5,514 nt of DNA from a bacterium (GTDB taxonomy: Bacteria > SM23-31 > JAUVVT01): positions 1 through 5,514 of the forward strand of contig JAUVVT010000171.1 of assembly GCA_030604505.1 (NCBI GenBank). Reading direction: 5' to 3'. Below the pieces are notes generated by a model, which had not been told where the DNA came from, searched no databases, and saw nothing but the letters and a program-made list of their open reading frames with translations. Numbering within the stretch: the stretch's first letter is position 1; each line of letters begins with the position of its first letter. A program made the position numbers and the translations under genes. Shown here piece by piece: positions 1 through 5,514 of this stretch.

Positions 1-262
1 AATATACTTCTCCTTGTGCAAATATTTTCTGGTTTGCTACCGGTCTTGAACCGTTTCCAATTTGAATATGAGTTGGTATATAAGTACCCTGAAGGTTCGA
101 GGAGCCTGCAATACGGAGATTTTGGTATACTAAATCCTGAAATTCGATTTTGCTCTTTTTAAATCCGGTAGTATTAACATTTGCAAGGTTATTAGATATA
201 TTATCCATAAAAAGTTGCTGGGCTTCCATACCTGTTGCTGCTGTTCTTATAATTCTGTTCAT
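1..262 (-). CDS. flgG: Flagellar basal-body rod protein FlgG (distal rod), N-terminal part, cut by left edge
   Basis: FlgG polymerises into the distal rod of the flagellar basal body, linking the proximal rod to the hook after export by the flagellar type III system. The 87 visible codons start MNRIIRTAATGMEAQQLF and carry the rod-family signature NISNNLANVNTTGFKK at about residues 21-36, followed by IEFQDLVYQ at about 39-48. This is a close fit to the classical FlgG N-terminus (IRTAATGM, NNLANVNTTGFKK, FQDLLYQ). The frame is open to position 1; a typical FlgG is about 260 residues, so roughly two thirds lies outside the window. The ATG at 260-262 is chosen because AGAGGA sits 6 nt upstream of it. 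It lies 90 nt downstream of flgF on the same strand, with no terminator seen between them, so co-transcription is likely. The family call is secure. Confidence 0.95.
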   Translation of the reverse strand, partial: MNRIIRTAATGMEAQQLFMDNISNNLANVNTTGFKKSKIEFQDLVYQNLRIAGSSNLQGTYIPTHIQIGNGSRPVANQKIFAQGEVY

Positions 263-268
263 AATTTT

Positions 269-274
269 TCCTCT
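269..274 (-). promoter_or_regulatory. Shine-Dalgarno site of flgG
   Basis: On the minus strand AGAGGA is followed by a 6-nt A/T spacer and the ATG of flgG. It fixes the start codon and shows that flgG has its own translation signal rather than being coupled to flgF. Confidence 0.7.
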
Positions 275-352
275 GATTTATATTTTAAAAGTAGATTTTT
301 GTTTTTTTTCAATAAAACTCAACTCATAAAAGGAAGGGATATATTAATTAAG

Positions 353-1096
353 TTATCTTCTTATTCTGCCCACGTCATTAACGGCTCTGTCCAGGGTTTG
401 GTCTTGAGCTATCATAGCTTTTTGATTAGTTTCAAAGTCACGGATATTATTAATCATTTTCACCATTTCCTCTATGGGATTAGCATTTGATTCTTCAAGC
501 ATTCCCTGTTTGATTTTGAAATTATCGACATTCAGAGTAAATCCTCCTCCCCGCGGTGCATAGAAAAGTCCATCGCCAGTTTTTAATAGATTATAAGGCT
601 GCGGAAAGTCCGTTAACATCAAGTTATTTACAACAGCACCATCCACAATAATTGACCCGTCATCCCCCAGAAAAATCTCTCCCTGCGGGGGAAATTGTAT
701 GGGAAGACTATTCTCACCAAGTTCGCTGTATCCGTGAGCTGTTCTCAGATAACTTTCGTTATCAAGTATAAAATTGCCGTTTCTTGTATATGGCGTTCCA
801 GTTAAGGTCTCAACGGCAAAGAAACCATTTCCTTCAATACAAAAATCCAAAGGATTGTTTGTTATATTGAAGACTCCCTGTGAAAAATCTGTTTTTACCA
901 TATCAACCTCTTCGAGGTTGTCAAAATCGGCTGCATTCATAGCGATTATTTTTTCTATATTTCGCAGGGTTTTTCTGAATACACCCTCTTTTTTAAATCC
1001 TGTTGTTGATATATTTGCAAGATTATTTGCAATGACTTCCTGTTTCAAATTAAGATACTGCATTCCTGAAGCGGACGTATAAATTCCTTTAATCAT
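353..1096 (-). CDS. flgF: Flagellar basal-body rod protein FlgF (proximal rod; FlgF/FlgG family)
   Basis: This is a rod protein of the flagellar basal body, placed between the proximal rod subunits and FlgG and exported by the flagellar type III apparatus. With the ATG at 1094-1096 the product has 247 residues, close to the usual length of about 250. The N-terminal rod motif is MIKGIYTSASGMQYLNLK with NNLANISTTGFKK at residues 24-36. The middle has the usual beta-rich section (GNGFFAVET, YTRNGNF). The C-terminal rod/hook helix is at about 197-247, with LEESNANPIEEMVKMI. A TTG three bases upstream could also be read as a start, but AGGAGG lies only 2 nt from it and 5 nt from the ATG, so the ATG is preferred. 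FlgF rather than FlgG is inferred because the next gene is a clear FlgG and flgF-flgG order is standard. A second FlgG-type rod paralogue is the alternative. A sigma-54-type promoter precedes it. Confidence 0.9.
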   Translation of the reverse strand: MIKGIYTSASGMQYLNLKQEVIANNLANISTTGFKKEGVFRKTLRNIEKIIAMNAADFDNLEEVDMVKTDFSQGVFNITNNPLDFCIEGNGFFAVETLTGTPYTRNGNFILDNESYLRTAHGYSELGENSLPIQFPPQGEIFLGDDGSIIVDGAVVNNLMLTDFPQPYNLLKTGDGLFYAPRGGGFTLNVDNFKIKQGMLEESNANPIEEMVKMINNIRDFETNQKAMIAQDQTLDRAVNDVGRIRR

Positions 1097-1101
1097 CAAA
1101 A

Positions 1102-1107
1102 CCTCCT
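1102..1107 (-). promoter_or_regulatory. Strong Shine-Dalgarno site of flgF
   Basis: A perfect AGGAGG on the minus strand is followed by TTTTG and the ATG of flgF. The 5-nt spacing favours this ATG over the TTG just upstream of it. Confidence 0.8.
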
Positions 1108-1210
1108 GATATTACTTTCCTATTTTAATGTTGCAATGTTTATGCCATTTATATTAATATTTTTAATTATAATTCTTCTGTCGTGTTAATAGTCGGAACC
1201 TGATATTAAG

Positions 1211-1227
1211 AAGCAATTTTTGTGCCT
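1211..1227 (-). promoter_or_regulatory. Sigma-54 (RpoN) -24/-12 promoter driving flgF-flgG
   Basis: Read on the minus strand the site is AGGCAC-A-AAAA-TTGCTT. The RpoN consensus is TGGCACG-N4-TTGCW. The invariant GG (1226-1225) and GC (1214-1213) are present with exactly ten bases between them, and the flanking CAC and TT also match; only the first T and the G after CAC differ. Transcription would begin near 1201, giving a leader of about 105 nt before flgF. RpoN control of rod and hook genes is known in several flagellated lineages (Vibrio, Pseudomonas, Campylobacter, Caulobacter). The match and its placement are seen in the sequence; its activity is inferred. Confidence 0.7.
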
Positions 1228-1278
1228 ATATATCAGTATTTTAATGGAATTGAGAATTAACAAGAAGTAAGAGATATT

Positions 1279-1340
1279 TTATAAGATTTATCTTAATTCT
1301 ATTTTGGAAGAAATCACGGGAAATTTATTCCTTATAAGAT
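1279..1340. promoter_or_regulatory. Possible enhancer (activator) sites: 14-nt palindrome plus repeated half-site
   Basis: TAAGAT-TT-ATCTTA at 1282-1295 is a perfect inverted repeat centred about 87 nt upstream of the predicted sigma-54 start. The nonamer TTATAAGAT occurs at 1279-1287 and again at 1332-1340, 53 nt apart (about five helical turns). Sigma-54 activators usually bind dyad sites 80-150 nt upstream, so position and symmetry fit. The region is so AT-rich that chance cannot be excluded, and the sites could equally serve the divergent plus-strand gene. Confidence 0.3.
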
Positions 1341-1364
1341 GAATTAATTTCCTTGTAATTTATG

Positions 1365-1404
1365 TTGACTAATTACAGTTTATTTCATATTTTACCGATA
1401 TAAT
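1365..1404 (+). promoter_or_regulatory. Weak candidate sigma-70-type promoter for the vWA-repeat gene
   Basis: TTGACT at 1365-1370 is followed after 17 nt by TATTTT at 1388-1393. A perfect TATAAT also lies at 1399-1404, but with no -35 element at normal distance. Either would start transcription about 20-30 nt before the ATG at 1431, leaving a short A-rich leader. The two readings compete and AT-rich DNA yields such matches by chance. A lineage-specific Bacteroidota-type promoter was not found. Confidence 0.25.
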
Positions 1405-1430
1405 AACTGTGGTAAACTAAAAAATTTAAA

Positions 1431-3092
1431 ATGCTAAAAATCATACTTACATTTTTAGTCATTATGCTTCTGCTGACTCCCTTTACGACATCAGCACAGG
1501 AGAATCCGATAATAATCATTGTGCTTGATTGCTCAAGGAGTATGCAGGAAGAGATACAGGGCAGGAATAAATTTCAGACAGCCAAACAGATTATTAAAAA
1601 CCTGGTCGAAAATACAGAAGATTTTGATTATGGCTTAATAACATTTGGAAAAAACGAAAAAAACAATCCTAATGATATTGAATTAACCATAATTCCTTCT
1701 CCGGAGAATAACAGGCAAATCCTTGCTGAACTGGAGCGGATTCATCCGAAGGGTTTAAGTCCGATTGGGGGGGCACTTGATTTTGCTGCAAGTGTCTTAA
1801 AAAATGGATCTAAAAACTACGTTTTACTGCTTTCAGACGGGATAGAAAATGGCGGGGGCAATCCTGTTCGTTCCTCTAAAAACCTGCTGCAAAAGAAAAA
1901 GATAATAAAACTGCATACTGTTGGATTTGACACCACAGCATCAAAAGTTCTTTTACTAAATAATATTGCTGAAGCTGGCAACGGCTCTTATGTCTATTTT
2001 GGTAATTATGAAGTTCTGTACCAATCTTTTGAAATACCTCCGTCTGCTTTTGAGAATCAAGATATGAACATGATTTCACAGAAGGAAACAGGTCATATTT
2101 CATACAAGATATTTTTGGAACGTGACGGGGGATTTCCCGCGTATGGCTCTGAAATAAATATTATCGATAAAAATAATGAAGTTATAAAAAAGCAATTCCT
2201 ATGGAAAGGAATAATCGAAAATATCAAGCCCGGGACATATACTATCACAGCTAAACACGCTGATTCCCTAAAGCAGAAGGAAATTAATGTTTATCCCAAT
2301 ACAATTTCATACGAATCTTTTATTTTCCACACTAAAGTTGGAGGCATTTTATTTAAGAACTATGTAAGAGGTTCAATAGATATATATGCTTACGGTACAA
2401 TTACAAGGGTTATGCATGAGAACGGTGAGACTGTATATACCGGAAACAAATGGGAAGGAACAATTCAGAATCTTCCAATTGGAGAGTATAAAATAAATGC
2501 ACACAATTCTGATTTCACATTTACGGAGAATGTAATAGTAAATGAAGGTGAAATTTCTGAGGTATTATTTGAATTTCCTCTAAGGACGGGTCAGATTAAT
2601 TACGAATGTTTTTTGGATTCAGCCAAGCAAAAACCTGCTTATGGCATAATTTTTAGAATTTATCGAACGATTACCAGAGAACTGGTTTTTGAGGATGAGA
2701 ATAGAAGATATCGTGGTACAACGAATCCAATTCCGGAAGGCAAATATATTATATCCGGTCAGCTATTTGGAAAAGCTGTTAATGAGGAAATTACAGTAGC
2801 TCCTGATATAACAACACCTTATAACCTGATTTTCAATATCAAACAGATGAGATTGGTTTACCAATGTTACCGCACTTCTAAAAATGACCCTGCAAACGGG
2901 GCACAGATTTCTATCATTGATGAAGATGGAAACGAGGTAGAAAAAACACAAGGATGGAGAGGTAATTTTACACTGCCGGTTGGAAATTATGATGTAATTG
3001 TAAATTATCAAAACAGAGAAAAAATGCAGCGTATAAGTCTTCTCCCTTCTATTACTAATATATATCCTCTTAAAATTTACATACTCGAATGA
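1431..3092 (+). CDS. Exported vWA-domain protein with four tandem beta-sandwich repeats
   Basis: The 553-residue product begins with a signal peptide (KIILTFLVIMLLL; likely cut after TTSA, leaving Gln23). The vWA domain spans about 25-205. Its MIDAS metal site has the DxSxS motif D33-C-S35-R-S37, a Ser (S110, in KGLSPIGGAL) where Thr is common, and D136 in LLLSDG. From about 221 there are four repeats of 82-86 residues. Each carries an aromatic-x-G element before a Pro-x-Gly-x-Tyr turn: W258..PGTY, W341..PIGEY, Y427..PEGKY, W509..PVGNY. Three of the four also have a P-A-(Y/N)-G loop near the start. They resemble PEGA or carboxypeptidase-regulatory-like beta-sandwiches, though the exact family is not settled. 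No transmembrane helix, lipobox or sorting domain follows, so it is probably periplasmic or secreted. The ATG is the first possible start after an in-frame stop at 1413 and has no Shine-Dalgarno site. The function is unknown; a metal-dependent binding role is inferred from the vWA fold. Confidence 0.88.
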   Translation: MLKIILTFLVIMLLLTPFTTSAQENPIIIIVLDCSRSMQEEIQGRNKFQTAKQIIKNLVENTEDFDYGLITFGKNEKNNPNDIELTIIPSPENNRQILAELERIHPKGLSPIGGALDFAASVLKNGSKNYVLLLSDGIENGGGNPVRSSKNLLQKKKIIKLHTVGFDTTASKVLLLNNIAEAGNGSYVYFGNYEVLYQSFEIPPSAFENQDMNMISQKETGHISYKIFLERDGGFPAYGSEINIIDKNNEVIKKQFLWKGIIENIKPGTYTITAKHADSLKQKEINVYPNTISYESFIFHTKVGGILFKNYVRGSIDIYAYGTITRVMHENGETVYTGNKWEGTIQNLPIGEYKINAHNSDFTFTENVIVNEGEISEVLFEFPLRTGQINYECFLDSAKQKPAYGIIFRIYRTITRELVFEDENRRYRGTTNPIPEGKYIISGQLFGKAVNEEITVAPDITTPYNLIFNIKQMRLVYQCYRTSKNDPANGAQISIIDEDGNEVEKTQGWRGNFTLPVGNYDVIVNYQNREKMQRISLLPSITNIYPLKIYILE

Positions 3093-3290
3093 TTAGTGTT
3101 ATAATTTTCTATTTTATTAGCTGCAGAAGTATTATACTTTAGTTTTATTGTGTTTTATTGGTTGTATAATCCCCCTTGGTTCTCCTTTAGTAAAGGGGGA
3201 AATAAACCATAGTATCTGAAAAAAAGGTTTCGCTGCTAAATTAAAAAAGCGTTGTGATAATCTTTGTAAATATGTTTGACGAATATCAAA
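3093..3290. other. Convergent intergenic spacer
   Basis: This AT-rich spacer lies between the stop codons of two convergent genes. It holds one GC-rich inverted repeat (3170-3200) and a weak stem (GTTTGA/TCAAAC, 3274-3291) overlapping the minus-strand stop codon. No coding region or U-tract terminator is apparent. Confidence 0.6.
3170..3200. repeat. TCCCCCTT/AAGGGGGA inverted repeat (palindromic repeat or bidirectional terminator)
   Basis: An 8-bp perfect stem with a run of five G-C pairs encloses a 15-nt loop. A second, nested pairing (CCTTT-AGT-AAAGG, 3184-3196) competes with it. It stands out against AT-rich surroundings. It could end transcription of both convergent genes, but neither side has the U-run of an intrinsic terminator. 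Short C5TT...AAG5 palindromes also occur as dispersed intergenic repeats in some genomes, so this may be one copy of such a family. Only one copy is in this window. Confidence 0.5.
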
Positions 3291-5514
3291 CTACGGAATA
3301 ATAGTTGGTCCACCAATCGAAAGGTTTAAGAACAACCTCATTTTCAGATTATTAGACCATTTTTGCATAAGTTCATTCATAAGTGCATCTTTTTCGAGGG
3401 TAGATAGATATTTTGTTTTATCTTCACGCGTTGAGGGGAATAATGATATACCTCTTCTAAAACTGTATTCTGCCGGAATGGTTTCAACAAATACTAAAGA
3501 GCCGTCAGCAACGTCAATGAGATTAATTGCTGCCTTTATTGACATTTCGGTTTTAGGCAGTCCTAAAAGTTTTGGCAGATAGAATCCTTCTTCACGGTTT
3601 ATTTGAAAATCAATAATCTCGCCTGTTACTATATAGTCAACCCCTAATTGTTTTCCTACTTTTTGTGCTTCGGCAATCTCTATCTTTTCCTGAGCACTTA
3701 ATCCAAAACTATCAACAACTCTATTAACCTCAACCTGGTCAATTATTTTGAAATATTCAGTATAATCAAATACCGACTTAAAAACATCGGTTAATTGATT
3801 TCCGATAGAAAATTTGTCACTGGTTTTAAAATTGATAACAGCTAATGATGTTACCTGTGATAAATACTGGAAGATTGGTTTTCTTTCTGTTTCATTGAAA
3901 TTCATTTTTCTAATATACTCATTTTGCTGTGCAAAGTTTACTTCTCTCATAATAGCGCCATCCTCATTTTCAATAAAGTTTATTATGTATTCCTTTACCC
4001 TCTTTCCCGGCTCCTGATTGGTAAGAAGATAATAAATAAATCTGAAATCGTTTCTTTTGATATTATATTTTCTAGTCAGTCTCGAGATTTTTTGTTCGAT
4101 TGGTTTGTCTTCTTCAGCATCGTCTCTTATATCGTCAGTAAATAAAATAATTCTCTGAATATGAATTCTGTTATAATCAGCTCTTTTAAATGCCTCCAGG
4201 ATTTCATACGCCTTATCGAGGCCACCGGCAAGGTCTTCCACTGTACCGGTAATATTACCGCTTTCAACGTTTTGAACAAACTCATTAACATTGTCAGGAA
4301 TATCATTTACCGATTTTTTCATTTCGTCTTTTTTATCCTGATTGTCTCTTGTAACAGCACTCCACATAAGTGATGAGATTTCATTCCCAAAAGTTACAAT
4401 AGCTATATTCGATAATCCTCTTGAACTATCAATGACAGCATTTACAAAACTTGTTAATTCTTCAAGTACATTCGAACCTTTATCTGCGAGCATTCCTCTT
4501 CCCACCATTGACGGCGATATATCTATTAAAAAAACTGTATCTGATACGGGTTTTCTTGTTCCCGAAAAATATACACCTTCTCTCGAAAAGAATGGTTTTC
4601 TGCCGGGAACCAGAGCCGGTGTTTCTTCACTAATGGCAGGAATGGAAACTTCTCTTCTTCTACGCACTTCTGAGAAGAGACCATTAAACCGCAGGTTAAA
4701 GATAATACCGGAATCGAATTGATTTTCTCCGAAAGGCATTATATAACCGGTCATTAGAGAGGTCTTTTCTATATTTCCAAAGATAAATCCCAATACAGCA
4801 TTTCCTAAGTTAACAGAACCGGATTGTTTTGAAAATATTTGATTTGATTTATACTCTCCGAAGATACTTGCCCAGTTTAATAATCTCAGGTCGCCGCCAA
4901 AACCAAAATTAAACTGGCTCGAACGAATAATATTTCCCTGGTCGTCTAATCCTAACGTTCCAGCGATTAAAGGATACCAGAAGATTGAATTAACATTATA
5001 TAATCTGTCGGTTTTTCCGCCATTATTACAGTAACCGCCGTTTATTTTTATTGAAAATCTGTCGAAGTTGAAATCCATAAAAACATCTCCCCCCCAGGTA
5101 TTTTTATTTGCAGAAAATCTTCTTATAAGTCTATTTCCTTCATTAAAGCCTGTAGCAATCGTATAATACAGGTCTGCTGCCATATCAATACCTGCATTTT
5201 CTCTACCTGTTCCAAACTTAAATCCGATTCTTGTATCACCTGCACCATATCTGTAACTGTTCTGGTTTTTGTCAAGATGAGTAGATCCCGTAACCGAGAA
5301 CTCTGCCCATCTTTTGAAACCATATTTTATACTCCATTCCAAATCTCCGAGAGAGCTTCCATCAACAAGATAAAACGTATCCCCGAGCGTTGAGACGGTA
5401 ATAATATCACGCGAGAGATTCTGGAAAGAGGATTTAATTTTGAAATCTATAGTATTTTCCTTTGCAAGTTTTGCTGAGTAAATGTTATAGAAGTCAATAC
5501 CTCCTCCCTGTGCC
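3291..5514 (-). CDS. Outer-membrane beta-barrel / vWA / CsgG-like fusion protein, N-terminus cut by right edge
   Basis: The frame is open from the right edge to the TAG at 3291-3293: 740 residues, numbered here from 5513. It starts AQGGGIDFYN, like a mature N-terminus just after signal-peptide cleavage, so the true start probably lies a short way outside. A TTG at 5342 is in frame but internal, with coding sequence continuing upstream. Residues 1 to about 280 show alternating amphipathic strands rich in Gly and aromatics (GDTRIGFKFG 92-101, FSIKINGGY 153-161, FNFGFGGDLRL 201-211, SGIIFNLRF 268-276), typical of an outer-membrane barrel. An Arg/Pro-rich linker (282-317) follows. The vWA domain (about 323-520) has a complete MIDAS: D331-I-S333-P-S335, a Thr at 422 or 424, and D460 in LFTDD. 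At about 555-677 is a CsgG/FlgO-like alpha/beta domain (LAVINF, GVDYIVTGEI at 624-633, NLIDVADGSLV). If the barrel ends inward, the last two domains are periplasmic. The function is unknown; the domain calls are by eye. Confidence 0.8.
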   Translation of the reverse strand, partial: AQGGGIDFYNIYSAKLAKENTIDFKIKSSFQNLSRDIITVSTLGDTFYLVDGSSLGDLEWSIKYGFKRWAEFSVTGSTHLDKNQNSYRYGAGDTRIGFKFGTGRENAGIDMAADLYYTIATGFNEGNRLIRRFSANKNTWGGDVFMDFNFDRFSIKINGGYCNNGGKTDRLYNVNSIFWYPLIAGTLGLDDQGNIIRSSQFNFGFGGDLRLLNWASIFGEYKSNQIFSKQSGSVNLGNAVLGFIFGNIEKTSLMTGYIMPFGENQFDSGIIFNLRFNGLFSEVRRRREVSIPAISEETPALVPGRKPFFSREGVYFSGTRKPVSDTVFLIDISPSMVGRGMLADKGSNVLEELTSFVNAVIDSSRGLSNIAIVTFGNEISSLMWSAVTRDNQDKKDEMKKSVNDIPDNVNEFVQNVESGNITGTVEDLAGGLDKAYEILEAFKRADYNRIHIQRIILFTDDIRDDAEEDKPIEQKISRLTRKYNIKRNDFRFIYYLLTNQEPGKRVKEYIINFIENEDGAIMREVNFAQQNEYIRKMNFNETERKPIFQYLSQVTSLAVINFKTSDKFSIGNQLTDVFKSVFDYTEYFKIIDQVEVNRVVDSFGLSAQEKIEIAEAQKVGKQLGVDYIVTGEIIDFQINREEGFYLPKLLGLPKTEMSIKAAINLIDVADGSLVFVETIPAEYSFRRGISLFPSTREDKTKYLSTLEKDALMNELMQKWSNNLKMRLFLNLSIGGPTIIP

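Larger units (their letters stand above)
1097..1430. other. Divergent intergenic regulatory region between flgF and the vWA-repeat gene
   Basis: This very AT-rich 334-nt spacer separates two divergent genes. It contains the flgF Shine-Dalgarno site, a leader of about 100 nt, a -24/-12 promoter (1211-1227), a palindrome with a related half-site (1279-1340), and weak sigma-70-like elements toward the plus-strand gene (1365-1404). The leader also holds short A/T palindromes such as ATATTAATAT at 1151-1160, which are expected by chance in such sequence. No convincing coding region or RNA gene was found in it. Confidence 0.6.

Noticed and set aside
302..309. T8 run between flgF and flgG as part of a terminator
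   Set aside because: The run is T on the plus strand, so the flgF transcript has A8 there, and no stem precedes it.
282..312. Internal promoter before flgG (TTGAAA, then TAAAAT on the minus strand)
   Set aside because: The spacer is 19 nt in a nearly pure A/T stretch with an A8 run, so matches are expected by chance; read-through from flgF is the simpler explanation.
774..1082. Plus-strand open frame of 102 codons opposite flgF
   Set aside because: It is fully antisense to a well-conserved rod protein gene, has no family signature, and is best explained as a shadow of flgF codon usage.
1136..1189. Tiny plus-strand frame encoding a hydrophobic peptide of 17 residues ending LLSC, opposite the flgF leader
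   Set aside because: There is no Shine-Dalgarno site or promoter, it lies in A/T-rich palindromic sequence where hydrophobic codons (ATA, TTA, ATT) arise by chance, and it overlaps the flgF leader in antisense.
3274..3291. GTTTGA/TCAAAC stem with a 6-nt loop at the end of the minus-strand fusion gene, as an intrinsic terminator
   Set aside because: The stem is only 6 bp with two G-C pairs, it overlaps the stop codon, and no T-run follows in the direction of transcription.
4342..4722. Plus-strand open frame of 126 codons opposite the fusion gene
   Set aside because: It is antisense to the MIDAS-containing part of a clear vWA domain, with no ribosome site or recognisable protein features.
1..5514. 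CRISPR array, tRNA/rRNA genes, insertion sequence or prophage elements
   Set aside because: I saw no regularly spaced direct repeats, cloverleaf or rRNA sequence, transposase or terminal inverted repeats with target duplications in the window.

Overview
The window is AT-rich bacterial DNA with few, long genes. It holds two flagellar rod genes on the minus strand, then a convergent pair of genes whose products both carry a von Willebrand factor A (vWA) domain. Three signs point to a flagellated Gram-negative lineage in or near the Bacteroidota/Ignavibacteriota (FCB) group. The signal-peptide junctions appear to end in Ala-Gln, one product has an apparent outer-membrane beta-barrel, and the rod genes are preceded by a sigma-54-type promoter. 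The placement is an inference from style, not from a marker gene.

Layout. Positions 1-262 (minus) encode the first 87 residues of FlgG, the distal rod protein; the rest lies beyond the left edge. Positions 353-1096 (minus) encode a complete FlgF-like proximal rod protein. The two form a flgF-flgG transcription unit with good Shine-Dalgarno sites. The divergent spacer 1097-1430 contains a -24/-12 (RpoN) promoter with exact spacing facing flgF. Behind it are a perfect 14-nt palindrome and a 9-nt direct repeat that could be activator sites. Weak sigma-70-like elements face the other way.

Positions 1431-3092 (plus) encode an exported 553-residue protein: signal peptide, vWA domain with a MIDAS metal site, and four tandem beta-sandwich-like repeats of about 85 residues. 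A 198-nt convergent spacer follows, holding a C5TT/AAG5 inverted repeat. Positions 3291-5514 (minus) encode the C-terminal 740 residues of a large protein that is open to the right edge. It combines an outer-membrane beta-barrel-like region, a vWA domain with an intact MIDAS, and a C-terminal CsgG/FlgO-like alpha/beta domain. The visible N-terminus reads like the residues just after a signal peptide, so only about 20-30 residues are probably missing.

How they may work together. FlgF and FlgG build the rod, whose distal part passes through the peptidoglycan toward the outer membrane. The two vWA proteins are envelope proteins of unassigned function. The barrel-vWA-CsgG-like fusion is the most unusual item. 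It could be an outer-membrane-anchored assembly or adhesion scaffold, possibly partnered by the neighbouring vWA-repeat protein. A link to the flagellum rests only on adjacency and on known CsgG-like folds in flagellar outer-membrane proteins of other bacteria.
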